Of a stretch of DNA of 64,000 nt, positions 25,336-33,849 are shown piece by piece. The notes beneath the pieces were generated by a model that worked only from the letters and a program-made list of their open reading frames with translations, was not told the origin of the DNA and did not search any database. The first letter of the stretch is position 1; each line of letters begins with the position of its first letter. This DNA comes from Microbispora rosea. GTDB lineage: Bacteria; Actinomycetota; Actinomycetes; Streptosporangiales; Streptosporangiaceae. The position numbers and the translations under genes were made by a program. The DNA is taken from the NCBI RefSeq assembly GCF_900156315.1, contig NZ_FTNI01000021.1:62001-126000 (forward strand), given 5' to 3'.

Positions 25336-26616
25336 TCAGGGGATGCCCGGCCCCGGCCGGACGCCCAGGGACTCCAGGTGGGGGGTGAGCCTGTGCAGGA
25401 AATCGCGGTAGTCCCCCGCCGTGCCCCAGGCCACCTCGGCGAAGGCGCACAGCCGGGGGAAGGCCATCGCCTCGACGTCTTCGGGCGTGGGCATGTATTC
25501 GGTCCAGAGCTGGCACTGCACGCCGAGGATCCGGCCGGCGGCCCCCTCCGGGGCCGCGGGCGGCGCGAACCCGTAGACGTCGGCGAGGGAGAGCATCCGC
25601 CCGTGCGGCCCGGGGGCGTCGGCGGGATAGTCGAAGTAGGTGCTGGTGTGCGGGGCCAGCACAACGTCGAACCCTTCGAGCGCCGCCCGCGGGCCGCTCT
25701 CGTGGTCGAGCCAGGTCATCGCCGTCACGTCGCGAGCCCCTCCGGGCCCGTCGTACCAGTGGATCGGGCGCCGGCCGCGGGAGGTCACGTGGGCGCCGGC
25801 GGTGGCGGTGAACCACGCCCGCGCCGCGTCCGGGCCCGGCAGCCCGAGCTCGGCGATCCGCCGCAGCGCCGCCTCGCTGCGCTCCCACTCGTCCGGCGGG
25901 CACTCGTCGCCGCCGAGGTGGACGTACTCGCCGGGGAACAGGTCCATGACCTCGTCGAGCACGTCCCGGCAGAAGCCGACGGCGGCCTCCTCCAGGTTGA
26001 ACACGTGCGGGCTGATCCCCCACGAGTCCCGCACCGGCAGGCGGCGCGACGGCTGGTTGCCGAGCCAGGGGTAGGCGGCGATGGCCGCCTGGGCGTGCCC
26101 CGGCATCTCGATCTCGGGCACGATCGTGACGAACCGGTCGGCGGCGTACGACACGATCTCCCGGATGTCCTCCTGGGTGTAGTGCTCCCCGCTGATCTCG
26201 GTGAGCCGGGGATAGCGCTTGATCTGCAGCCGCCAGCCCTGGTCGTCGGTCAGGTGCAGGTGCAGCCGGTTGAGCCGGTGCACCGCGAGCAGGTCGATCA
26301 GCCGCAGCACGAAGTCCTTCGGCATGAAGTGCCGGGCGACGTCGAGCATCACCCCGCGCCAGGAGTGCGCGGGCCGGTCGGCGATCCGGCACAGCGGCGC
26401 CTCGGGGCCGAGCGCCGCCAGGGTGCGCAGGCCGTAGAAGCGGCCGGCGGGCCCCCCTGCGGCGAGTTCGGCGCCGTCGGGGGTGACGTCGATCCGATAC
26501 CCCTCCTCCCCGAGCCGGGGATCGTCGGGCGCGTGCCGTACGAGGCCGTCGTGGAGCGCGACGGTTCCCCCGAGCACGGCCACCTCGCGGGGCCGCGGGA
26601 TCATCATCTGGGTCAT
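25336..26616 (-). CDS. GH20 beta-N-acetylhexosaminidase
   Basis: 426 residues; ATG at 26616 overlaps the permease stop (ATGA), although ATG 26607 has better spacing to AAGGG. The small N-terminal domain precedes a TIM barrel with HLHLTDDQGWRLQIKRYP and the catalytic pair Asp237-Glu238 in HLGGDECPPDEW. No signal peptide, so it acts inside the cell on imported N-acetylglucosamine oligomers, like DasD of Streptomyces. Last or second-last gene of the importer operon. Confidence 0.93.
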   Translation of the reverse strand: MTQMMIPRPREVAVLGGTVALHDGLVRHAPDDPRLGEEGYRIDVTPDGAELAAGGPAGRFYGLRTLAALGPEAPLCRIADRPAHSWRGVMLDVARHFMPKDFVLRLIDLLAVHRLNRLHLHLTDDQGWRLQIKRYPRLTEISGEHYTQEDIREIVSYAADRFVTIVPEIEMPGHAQAAIAAYPWLGNQPSRRLPVRDSWGISPHVFNLEEAAVGFCRDVLDEVMDLFPGEYVHLGGDECPPDEWERSEAALRRIAELGLPGPDAARAWFTATAGAHVTSRGRRPIHWYDGPGGARDVTAMTWLDHESGPRAALEGFDVVLAPHTSTYFDYPADAPGPHGRMLSLADVYGFAPPAAPEGAAGRILGVQCQLWTEYMPTPEDVEAMAFPRLCAFAEVAWGTAGDYRDFLHRLTPHLESLGVRPGPGIP

Positions 26617-27476
26617 CCCTTCACCGCGCCCGCGATCATCCCGGCGGACACGCGGCGCTGGAGCACGAGGAAGACGAGCAGGACGGGAAGCATGAACAGC
26701 GTGGCGGCGGCCATGGTGGCGCCCCAGTCGGTGCCGAAGACGTTGCTGAACCCGGACAGCCAGATCGGCAGCGTACGGTCGCCCTGGTCCTTGATCATGA
26801 GGGCGTTGGCGAAGGCGAACTCGTTCCAGGCCGTGATGAACCCGAACAGCGACGTGGACATCAGGCCCGGCGCGAGCAGCGGCAGCACCACCCGGCGGAA
26901 CGCCTCGGCGCGGCCGCACCCGTCCATCAGGGCGGCCTCCTCCAGCTCGGGCGGGACCCCCGCGATGAAGCCGCGCAGCGTCACGATCGTGAACGGCAGC
27001 GTCGTGACGAAGTACACGAGCGTCAGCGTCGGCAGCCGGTCGAGCATGTCCGCGTCGCGGGCGATGATGTAGACCGGCACGAGCAGCGCCGACCAGGGGG
27101 CGGTCTGGGCGACGAAGACCATCAGGACGAACCCGCGTCGTCCGGACCAGCGCAACCGGGCCACGGCGAAGGCGGACGGCAGCGCCACGACCAGCGCGAG
27201 CAGCACCGCGCTGACGGTGACGGCCAGGCTGTTGCGCCAGAACGTCCAGAACCCCGCGGCCCGTACGGCCGTGGCGAAGTGGTCGAGGGTCGGCCGGGCG
27301 GGCCAGAACGCCGGGGTCTCGGTGAGGATGTCGACCGTCGGCTTGAACGCGGTGATCACCATCCAGTAGACGGGGAACACCGACACCGCCAGCACACCCA
27401 GGGCGGCGGCGTTCAGTGCGGCTCTGTTCAGCGCGGCCCTGTTGAGCGCGACTCTGTTGAACGCGACCCGCCTCAC
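26613..27476 (-). CDS. Sugar ABC permease (DasC/MalG-like) with repeat N-terminus
   Basis: 287 residues from GTG 27476, which overlaps the previous stop (GTGA) and follows GGAGG. Six membrane helices; EAA loop EEAALMDGCGRAEAFRRVVL. The first 25 residues are a tandem pentapeptide (VAFNR, VALNR, AALNR, AALNA) encoded by about four 15-bp repeats (27418-27470), which is not part of the family. Pairs with the next permease and the lipoprotein. Confidence 0.92.
   Translation of the reverse strand: MRRVAFNRVALNRAALNRAALNAAALGVLAVSVFPVYWMVITAFKPTVDILTETPAFWPARPTLDHFATAVRAAGFWTFWRNSLAVTVSAVLLALVVALPSAFAVARLRWSGRRGFVLMVFVAQTAPWSALLVPVYIIARDADMLDRLPTLTLVYFVTTLPFTIVTLRGFIAGVPPELEEAALMDGCGRAEAFRRVVLPLLAPGLMSTSLFGFITAWNEFAFANALMIKDQGDRTLPIWLSGFSNVFGTDWGATMAAATLFMLPVLLVFLVLQRRVSAGMIAGAVKG
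27418..27470 (-). repeat. 15-bp tandem repeats inside the permease 5' end
   Basis: About four units close to GYCGCGYTSAACAGR, in frame with the gene, so each adds five residues of the A-L-N-R type before the first membrane helix. Confidence 0.7.
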
Positions 27477-28420
27477 GCTCCCTCCTCCCGGAACATGCGG
27501 CGCAGGTGGACGACCAGCACCGCGAGCAGCATCAGCACGGTGAGCGTGGAGACGGCCGACCCCAGGTCGTACCGGTGCAGCGACTGCGCGATCTGGAACG
27601 CGTAGACCGGCAGCGTGGCCGTGGCTCCTCCGGGGCCGCCCTTGCTGATCGCCCAGATCTGCGCGAAGCAGGTGAAGACCCAGATGACCTCCAACGACGT
27701 GATCAGGCCGAACAGCGGGCGCAGGATCGGGAACGTGACCCGGCCGAAGACCTGCCAGGGCCCGGCCCCGTCGATCCTGGCCGCCTCGTACAGCTCGCCG
27801 GGGATGGTCGTGAGCCCCGCGTAGAGGGTGAGCGCCGCGAAGGGCACCGACTGCCAGACGACCAGCGCGACCAGGATCGCGAACGTCGCACCGCCGTCGG
27901 CGAACCACGTGTAGTCGTGGAAGGAGTCGAATCCGAGGCGGACCAGCAGCCAGTTGACCACCCCCAGGCGCGACTGGAAGAGCCACTGGAAGATCGTGGT
28001 CGCGGCGAGCACCGGCGTGGCCCAGGTGAGCACCATCCCGCTCATGACCGCCAGCCGCATCCGCCGCCCGAGGCGCGGCAGCATCAACGCGACGGCCGTG
28101 GCGATCACCATGATGAGCACGACGTTGGCGGCGGTCCACAGGAACGTTCGCCGCACGACCGCCCAGAACTCCGGCCCGCCGAGGGCCTCGGCGTAGTTGG
28201 CGAGCCCGGCGAAGTCCGCTCCGCCCCTGATCAGCTCGCCCAGCCGGAAGTGCTGGAAGGAGATCACGATGCTGCGGGCCAGCGGGTAGACGAGCAGGCA
28301 CGCGAAGCCGGCCACGGCCGGGGCCACCAGCAGGTAGGGCCAGAGCGCGCCCTTCCTGCGGGGGCTCGCCTCGATCACGAGAGCGGGACGGGCCGTTGTA
28401 CGGGCGAGGGTGCGCACCAT
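27473..28420 (-). CDS. Sugar ABC permease (DasB/MalF-like)
   Basis: 315 residues. Six membrane helices, first at LWPYLLVAPAVAGFACLL. EAA loop YEAARIDGAGPWQVFGRVTF. It starts almost on the lipoprotein stop (28422), so the operon runs lipoprotein, permease, permease, GH20. The ATPase is absent, as in Streptomyces das systems that use MsiK. Confidence 0.92.
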   Translation of the reverse strand: MVRTLARTTARPALVIEASPRRKGALWPYLLVAPAVAGFACLLVYPLARSIVISFQHFRLGELIRGGADFAGLANYAEALGGPEFWAVVRRTFLWTAANVVLIMVIATAVALMLPRLGRRMRLAVMSGMVLTWATPVLAATTIFQWLFQSRLGVVNWLLVRLGFDSFHDYTWFADGGATFAILVALVVWQSVPFAALTLYAGLTTIPGELYEAARIDGAGPWQVFGRVTFPILRPLFGLITSLEVIWVFTCFAQIWAISKGGPGGATATLPVYAFQIAQSLHRYDLGSAVSTLTVLMLLAVLVVHLRRMFREEGA

Positions 28421-28421
28421 G

Positions 28422-29681
28422 TCAGGACGTGGTGTTGAGGATCGTGGTGATCACCCCGGAGGCCGCCTTCGCCTCGGTGGCCGCGTCGCCTCCGGTGAGC
28501 ACCTTGGTCATGTACTCCTTGATGACGTTCCTGGCCTCCACCGCCGCCCAGTTGGGCGAGTTCGGCGTGGCATGCCCGGCCGCGGCCCCCGCCGCCATCG
28601 CCGCGGTGGCCTCGTCACCGCTCAGCACCCCGGCATACGAGGTGCGGTTGGGCACGTAGCTCATCTCCTTGGCCATGTCGAGCTGGAACTTCTCCCCGGC
28701 CAGGGCCTTGACCACCTCGTACGCCTCGTCCGGGTGGGCGGACGCCTCGGGGACGATCAGGTCGGCCCCTCCGGTGAAGACGGCGCCGGGCGTGTCCGCC
28801 GTCTTGCCGGGGATCGGGAAGAAGCCGAGCTTGCCCTTGAGGTCCGGGTTGGCCTTCTCGATCGCGACCGCGCCGCCGGGAGCGGAGACGATCTGCGCGA
28901 CGTCGCCCTTGCCGAACACGTCGGCCTGCGGCGGCCTGGCCTCGTCGGAGTCCTTGGGTCCCTTGCCGAGCGCCTGGAGGCGCCGGTAGAACGCCATCCC
29001 GGCGAGCGCCTGCGGCGTGTCGAGCACGCCCTTCCAGCGGTCGCCCTCCTTGACGGCGAGGTCGCCGCCCTCGTCCCAGACGAATCCGGCGAGGGTGTAC
29101 CAGTTCTGGCCGGGCAGGTAGATGCCCTGCACACCGCCCTTGTTCAGTTTGGCGGTGACGTCGATCCACTCGTCGCGGGTCTTCGGCGGGGCCGTGACGC
29201 CGGCCTTGGCGAACAGGTCCTTGTTGTAGATGACCACCCGGTTGGCGGCGTACCAGGGGATGCCGTACTGCCTGCCGTCGATCTTCCCCGGCTCGGCCAG
29301 GCCGGGCAGCCAGTCGGAGCCGCCCAGATCGGCGACCTTGCCGGTGAGGTCCCTGACCCCGCCGCTCGCGGCGTACTCGGCGACCTGGGTGTTGCCGACC
29401 TCGATGACGTCGGGGGCGTCCTTGCTGGCCAGGGCGCTGGTGACCTTCTGCCCGATGCCGTCCCACTCCTGGATCTGGACGTTCAGGGCGATCCCGGGAT
29501 GCGACCGCCGGAAGTCGTCCGTGAACCGCTTCACGATCGCGTCCGACAGGCTGTCGCGCATGAACCACACGGTCAGCGTGGTCGTGCCGGTCTCTCCGGA
29601 TGTCCCGGGCTCGGACGCCGAACCGCATCCGGCGAGCACGAGGCTGAACGCGGCCGCCGCGGCGAGGAGGCGGTACCTCAT
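28422..29681 (-). CDS. Sugar-binding lipoprotein (DasA/NgcE-like)
   Basis: 419 residues. Lipobox LVLAGC puts the anchor at Cys19. Solute-binding family 1 fold (DAPDVIEVGNTQVAEYAASG, GIPWYAANRVVIYNKDLFAK). ATG 29681 has GGGAGG upstream. Divergent GntR regulator and downstream GH20 make an N-acetylglucosamine oligomer the likely ligand (inference from gene order as in dasRABCD). Three operator-like repeats lie between it and the regulator. Confidence 0.9.
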   Translation of the reverse strand: MRYRLLAAAAAFSLVLAGCGSASEPGTSGETGTTTLTVWFMRDSLSDAIVKRFTDDFRRSHPGIALNVQIQEWDGIGQKVTSALASKDAPDVIEVGNTQVAEYAASGGVRDLTGKVADLGGSDWLPGLAEPGKIDGRQYGIPWYAANRVVIYNKDLFAKAGVTAPPKTRDEWIDVTAKLNKGGVQGIYLPGQNWYTLAGFVWDEGGDLAVKEGDRWKGVLDTPQALAGMAFYRRLQALGKGPKDSDEARPPQADVFGKGDVAQIVSAPGGAVAIEKANPDLKGKLGFFPIPGKTADTPGAVFTGGADLIVPEASAHPDEAYEVVKALAGEKFQLDMAKEMSYVPNRTSYAGVLSGDEATAAMAAGAAAGHATPNSPNWAAVEARNVIKEYMTKVLTGGDAATEAKAASGVITTILNTTS

Positions 29682-29691
29682 CGGTCCTCCC

Positions 29692-29710
29692 AGTGGTCAG
29701 TTATTGGTAA
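29692..29710. promoter_or_regulatory. GntR operator-like element a (lipoprotein leader)
   Basis: AGTGGTCAGTTATTGGTAA, 11 bases before the lipoprotein ATG on the opposite strand. It matches element c at 16 of 19 positions. Confidence 0.5.
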
Positions 29711-29724
29711 ACCGTTGAGAGGAG

Positions 29725-29751
29725 AGTGGTCTTAACCAGTTGGACTGTCAA
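29725..29751 (-). promoter_or_regulatory. Lipoprotein promoter with dre-like element b
   Basis: TTGACA on the minus strand (29751-29746) is a consensus -35. AGTGGTCTTAACCAGT (29725-29740) lies in the spacer and resembles the DasR site TGGTCTAGACCA at 10 of 12 positions. Binding here would block RNA polymerase. Confidence 0.55.
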
Positions 29752-29782
29752 GAGGCGAAATTTCGGGGTATTCCCAGGCACA

Positions 29783-29817
29783 TTGACCGGAGGAGTGGTC
29801 AACTACTGGTAAGGTCG
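29783..29817 (+). promoter_or_regulatory. GntR gene promoter with element c
   Basis: TTGACC (29783-29788) is a -35 candidate and TGGTAA or TAAGGT follows at -10 spacing. AGTGGTCAACTACTGGTAA (29794-29812) fills the space between. Fits autorepression. Confidence 0.5.
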
Positions 29818-29822
29818 AGGAC

Positions 29823-30551
29823 GTGCAGAGACTTCCAGCGGGCCTCAAGCGCGACCGGGTCAGAGACGTCCTGCTCGACCTGATCTCCGACAAGGAGCCC
29901 GGCACCGCCATCCCCTCGGAACGCGACCTGTCGCGGGAGCTCGGGGTCTCCCGCCCGACCCTCCGTGCGGCGATCGACGTACTCGTACGGCAGGGCATGC
30001 TCGTGCGGGAGCACGGGCGGGGGACGTTCACCGGCCGCCGTAAGGTCACCCAGCCCCTCGCGGCCGGCGACGACTCCTTCCACGCCCCCGCCGCCGAGGG
30101 GAACTGGCTCAGCCGCATCCTCGAGTTCGACTCTGCCCCGGCCACCGCCCGGCTCGCGCACCGCCTGCAGGTCTCCCCCGCCGACCCGGTCCTGCGCGTC
30201 GTGCGGCTCCGCCTGGTGGACGACGAGCCGATGGCGATCGAGCGCATCCACCTGCCGCACCGTCTGGTCGAGTCCCTGCGGCCCGACGACATGGTGTCCG
30301 GCTCGTTCTACCGGTTCCTGCGCACGAGGTTCGGCATCGACGTCCGCCGCGCCACCCAGAGCATCGAGCCGACCGTCACCGACGAGACCGAGGCCGAACT
30401 GCTCGGCGTCCCCCAGCACGCTCCGGCCCTGCTCATCGAACGCACGGCCCGCGAGGCCGGCGGCCGGGTCGTCGAGTTCACCCGCTCCATCTATCGCGGC
30501 GACCGCTACCGCATCACCTCAGAGCTCCACTTCGACGACACCTCCGGCTGA
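29823..30551 (+). CDS. GntR/HutC-family regulator (DasR-like)
   Basis: 242 residues, GTG start. N-terminal GntR winged helix (IPSERDLSRELGVSRPTLRA, GMLVREHGRGTFTGRR) and a C-terminal UTRA ligand domain (DDEPMAIERIHLPHRLVESL, VVEFTRSIYRGDRYRI), the layout of DasR and NagR that sense GlcN-6-P or GlcNAc-6-P. It is divergent from the das-like operon. Whether it is the global DasR orthologue or a local paralogue cannot be told here. Confidence 0.9.
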   Translation: MQRLPAGLKRDRVRDVLLDLISDKEPGTAIPSERDLSRELGVSRPTLRAAIDVLVRQGMLVREHGRGTFTGRRKVTQPLAAGDDSFHAPAAEGNWLSRILEFDSAPATARLAHRLQVSPADPVLRVVRLRLVDDEPMAIERIHLPHRLVESLRPDDMVSGSFYRFLRTRFGIDVRRATQSIEPTVTDETEAELLGVPQHAPALLIERTAREAGGRVVEFTRSIYRGDRYRITSELHFDDTSG

Positions 30552-30583
30552 CGCGGCATGGCCGTGCCGGAAAGCGCGGAGCC

Positions 30584-30599
30584 CGTCCCCGCGGGGACG
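30584..30599 (+). terminator. Hairpin after the GntR gene
   Basis: CGTCCCCGCGGGGACG is a perfect palindrome 32 bases after the stop, flanked by partly paired GAGCC and GGGTTC. Confidence 0.45.
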
Positions 30600-30665
30600 C
30601 GGGTTCGCTGAGAGCGTGGGCACGGGCTCTTGCCGGGGTCTCGGCGCACTCCGTACGGTCCGGGC

Positions 30666-31190
30666 ATGGCCACTCTTCCTTCGACCGAGCCGGCGCAGGC
30701 GGTGGTGCGTGCCGCCACCGCCGACGAGAGGCAGGTGCTGGAGGCGTTCCTCGACTTCCTCCGCGCGATGGTCGTCCGCAAGGCCCAAGGGCTGTCCGAG
30801 CAGGACGTGCGCCGGCGTCACGTGCCGTCGTCGACGACGCTGGCCGGGCTGGTCAGGCACCTGACCGTGGTGGAGCGGAACTGGTTCGGCCGGGTGCTGA
30901 CGCAGGATCAGGCCACCGCGCCGCCCACGGAGGAGGACGCCGAAAGGAGCTTCGCGGTCGGCGACGACGACACCATCGAGTCCCTGATCGCGGCGTACGA
31001 GCAGGCGTGCGCCGAATCGCGGCGCATCGCCGCCCGGTTGCCGCTCGACCACGAGGTGCCGCACGAGGAGATCGCCGCACTCTCGTTGCGCTGGATCTAC
31101 ATCCACATGATCGAGGAGACCGCGCGGCACGCCGGGCACGCGGACATCCTCCGGGAGCTCACCGACGGCGCCACGGGATCCGTCGTCTGA
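30666..31190 (+). CDS. DinB/DUF664-family protein
   Basis: 174 residues from ATG 30666 (an upstream GTG at 30630 is in frame). Four-helix DinB fold: TLAGLVRHLTVVERNWFGRV carries the first metal histidine, and YIHMIEETARHAGHADILRE the last two. In actinobacteria these include mycothiol-dependent transferases and detoxification enzymes; the substrate is not evident. Single gene. Confidence 0.88.
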   Translation: MATLPSTEPAQAVVRAATADERQVLEAFLDFLRAMVVRKAQGLSEQDVRRRHVPSSTTLAGLVRHLTVVERNWFGRVLTQDQATAPPTEEDAERSFAVGDDDTIESLIAAYEQACAESRRIAARLPLDHEVPHEEIAALSLRWIYIHMIEETARHAGHADILRELTDGATGSVV

Positions 31191-31266
31191 GCGCCCCCCG
31201 TCACGCGGCAGGGCGTTGGTTGCTCGCACCGCCGCCTGCGCGACCCATCGCGCCCCGACCGGGAGG

Positions 31267-31322
31267 GTGCCAGGTCCCAGGCGCCAGGTCCCAGGTGTGG
31301 GGTCCCAGGTGTGGGGTTCCGT
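31267..31322. repeat. Four tandem 14-bp repeats
   Basis: Units GTGCCAGGTCCCAG, GCGCCAGGTCCCAG, GTGTGGGGTCCCAG, GTGTGGGGTTCCGT follow each other and end at the stop of the DUF2786 gene. Intergenic minisatellite; no function seen. Confidence 0.7.
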
Positions 31323-32659
31323 CAACCTCCTCCCTCCGCGAGCTTCCGGCGTACGTCGAGGACGGCCCGGTCGGCGGCGGCACGGCCGGAGATCCAGCCG
31401 TCCCGGTTGCTGACCGCGCCCGCGCCGACCAGGGTCAGCGTCGGGAAGAGCTCCTCGACCCTCGCCTCGACGGCCTGTTCCCTGGCCGCCAGCACCGGCA
31501 GCAGGTCGCGCCCGGCATCGGCGGCCGCTTCCCGCATCGCTTCCCGCACCGCCTCCCCCGTCGCCTCCCGCAGCCGCTCGCCGATCCGCTGGGCGTACGC
31601 CGCGAGGAACGACTGCCGGAACGACCGCGTGCGGGAACGGCCCAAGCCGTCCCGGCGGGATCCGGCCAGCCTCATCGCGGTCGTGGCCTGCACCAGCAGG
31701 GAGGTGAACAGCACCTCCACCGCGGCCAGGTCCGGGGGGAACCCGAGCACGGTGGCGAACCCGAAATGCCGGCTCCACACCGAGCGGCAGTGGTTGGCCG
31801 AGGCGATGACGTCCAGCAGCATCGCCTTCGGGCCCTCGTAGGGCGCGTCGACTCCCAGCCGCCGCCCCTCCGGACGGCCGGCTCCTCCCGGGCCGGGCGT
31901 CCGTGAGGCGAGCAGCGCGGCGTCGATGCTGTGCCGGGCCATCAGCGCCTGCGCCGCCGCGGTGAACGTCTCGGCCTCCGCCTCGAACCCGGTCGACTCG
32001 GCCTTGGCCAGCAGGGCCCGCACCCGGGCGAGCGTCCGTTCGTCGACGGCGCCGCCCCGGGCGCCGGGCGTACGGCGGTCCGTTCCCGGCACGGGGCACA
32101 GCCGCTCCAACGGCGGCAGCATGGCCAGCAGATGGATCACCCGGAGCGCGCAGGCGACCATCGCGGTCCTGTCGCCGTCGTCACGGAGGTACTCCTCGTC
32201 GCGGCCCCACCACACCGTCGCGCCGACGGCGTCGAGCTGGTCGAGCCAGCGGTCGTCCACGGTCGCCGCGGCGTAGGCGCGCATCTCGGCCGCGACGGCG
32301 TCGGTCACGAGGCGGACGTGCCGGGCCTCCAGCCGCCGGCCCGCCAGCCGGACGACGTCGGCGGGCTGCCAGCCGCCCTGCCAGGCGAGCGTCACATGCC
32401 GGTTCAGGGCGTCGAGCAGGGTGCGGTCCACGACCTCGCGCAGCCCCTGGCCCTGCGCGAGGATCTTCACGCATCGCCGGAACTCGATCTCGTCGTGGCG
32501 GTGCCGCGCCTCCAGCGCCGTGGACAGCAGACCGGTCACCAACTCCTCCGCCGCCTGGCCCGCAGAGCCCGACGACGACCAGGGAAAGCTCCAGGCGGCT
32601 CCGCCCGGCGGCCCGAGGCTCCACCGCCGCCGCGCGCCCTCCCGCTCTCCGCCGCTCAT
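31322..32659 (-). CDS. DUF2786 domain protein
   Basis: 445 residues. The DUF2786 helix pair is RVRALLAKAESTGFEAEAET followed by FTAAAQALMARHSID (about 213-248). The N-terminal 200 residues are helical (EFRRCVKILAQGQGLREVVD); the C-terminus resembles the DUF7168-like partner (FRQSFLAAYAQRIGERLREA). DUF2786 proteins are common in actinobacteria and phages, with no assigned activity. Arginine-rich and without signal peptide, so cytosolic and perhaps nucleic-acid associated. Confidence 0.75.
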   Translation of the reverse strand: MSGGEREGARRRWSLGPPGGAAWSFPWSSSGSAGQAAEELVTGLLSTALEARHRHDEIEFRRCVKILAQGQGLREVVDRTLLDALNRHVTLAWQGGWQPADVVRLAGRRLEARHVRLVTDAVAAEMRAYAAATVDDRWLDQLDAVGATVWWGRDEEYLRDDGDRTAMVACALRVIHLLAMLPPLERLCPVPGTDRRTPGARGGAVDERTLARVRALLAKAESTGFEAEAETFTAAAQALMARHSIDAALLASRTPGPGGAGRPEGRRLGVDAPYEGPKAMLLDVIASANHCRSVWSRHFGFATVLGFPPDLAAVEVLFTSLLVQATTAMRLAGSRRDGLGRSRTRSFRQSFLAAYAQRIGERLREATGEAVREAMREAAADAGRDLLPVLAAREQAVEARVEELFPTLTLVGAGAVSNRDGWISGRAAADRAVLDVRRKLAEGGG

Positions 32660-32725
32660 CCGCTCGCCCTCCCCCGATCGGTCGTGCGAGCGATTCTGTC
32701 AGCCCCGGCCGCCGCCGCCGTGACG

Positions 32726-32734
32726 TTATCCACA
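32726..32734 (+). other. Isolated DnaA-box match TTATCCACA
   Basis: An exact TTATCCACA in the gap between two minus-strand genes. There is no cluster of boxes or dnaA/dnaN nearby, so it is not an origin; it may be chance or a titration site. Confidence 0.3.
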
Positions 32735-32752
32735 GGCGGGCGGGAACGGTGG

Positions 32753-33676
32753 TCAGAGGAGACCGAGCAGGCGGAAGCGTTCGGCCACGATCGGCGTGTC
32801 GTCGTCGATCACCGGCGGTCCGCCCAGGACTGCGGACATCTCCGGGCCGGTCCAGAAGCGCTCGTGCGCGGCCCGCCACTGGGCGACGGTCTCGTACCCC
32901 TCGCCCTCGTCACGGGCGAACGCCTCGTCGATCTCCCGGATCGGCACCACCCGCACCTGCGTCGTCTCCAGCAGCGCCACCCGCCGCCCGGCGGAGTCGG
33001 CCAGCGCCGTCCAGCGGCCGGCGACCGGGAGGGGATCGCCGCAGTGCTCGTAGTCCGCGAGCAGGCCCGCGGTGGCCGTCTTGCCGCCGTTCAGGATCGC
33101 GGCCACGAGGCGGTCGCGCAGCGGCCCGGGAAAGGCGAACTCGGCCACCGGCGGCTCCCCCAGGGGGAAGAAGCCCTCCGCTCTCCAGCCCTCGCCGTCG
33201 AAGACCCGCAGCGTCACACCGCCGGCGAACGTCGTCATGGGCAGCCCGGCCGCCAGGTCCGCGGCGAGCCCGGCCGCGGCCTCGCCGTCGAGGCCCTCCG
33301 CGACCGTGAGGTGCGGCACGATGTCGCCGAACCGGCCCCCGTACGGCGGCGCCTCCGGCCGGCAGGCCGTCACCGCCTCGGTGAGCTCCCGCAGCGGGCC
33401 GTCCGGTTCGGGTGCGAGGTAGAGCGCACCCGGGAAGCGGCCGACTCCCCCGAACACGACCTCGAACGGCCGCCGCGCCGCGAACAGGTCACGCAGCGCG
33501 CGGAGCACACCGTCGTCGAGTCGTTCGCGCGGGAGGAACGGATACAGGACGGTGACGTGCGCGGGCATGCCGTACGCCGCCGAGGGGTCGTAGCGTTCCC
33601 GCAGGCCCCGGACCAGGGGCTCGGCCGAGGGGACCTCCACCACCAGGGCGGTCTCACCGATCTCGAAGGGTGCCAT
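32753..33676 (-). CDS. 2H phosphoesterase (2'-5' RNA ligase-like) fused to an ASCH domain
   Basis: 307 residues from ATG 33676; GGGAGG is nine bases upstream, whereas the in-frame ATG at 33685 touches it. Residues 1-160 have the two catalytic motifs His40-Val-Thr42 (PAHVTVLYPF) and His123-Leu-Thr125 (VPHLTVAEG) of 2H enzymes, which act on 2'-5' bonds or cyclic phosphates of RNA. Residues about 165-300 match an ASCH domain (AAILNGGKTATAGLLADYEH, LLETTQVRVVPIREIDEAFA, YETVAQWRAAHERFW), an RNA-binding or base-amidohydrolase fold. The fusion points to an RNA or nucleoside repair role. Confidence 0.85.
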   Translation of the reverse strand: MAPFEIGETALVVEVPSAEPLVRGLRERYDPSAAYGMPAHVTVLYPFLPRERLDDGVLRALRDLFAARRPFEVVFGGVGRFPGALYLAPEPDGPLRELTEAVTACRPEAPPYGGRFGDIVPHLTVAEGLDGEAAAGLAADLAAGLPMTTFAGGVTLRVFDGEGWRAEGFFPLGEPPVAEFAFPGPLRDRLVAAILNGGKTATAGLLADYEHCGDPLPVAGRWTALADSAGRRVALLETTQVRVVPIREIDEAFARDEGEGYETVAQWRAAHERFWTGPEMSAVLGGPPVIDDDTPIVAERFRLLGLL

Positions 33677-33849
33677 GACCGACATCCTCCCGCGAGATGG
33701 TCACGCATACGACCGGACGCCACTGCACTGGGTGACGTACCGCTCTGGCCATTTACATGGGGGATTCAGCCAGATTAAATCTTTATTTCCAGATGCAAGT
33801 GATCTGGGCCACATGGTGCCGTGCCTGAACGTGCGAGGAGTGGTGCCCG

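Noticed and set aside
32726-32734. Replication origin from a DnaA box
   Set aside because: Single box, with no cluster and no dnaA or dnaN nearby.
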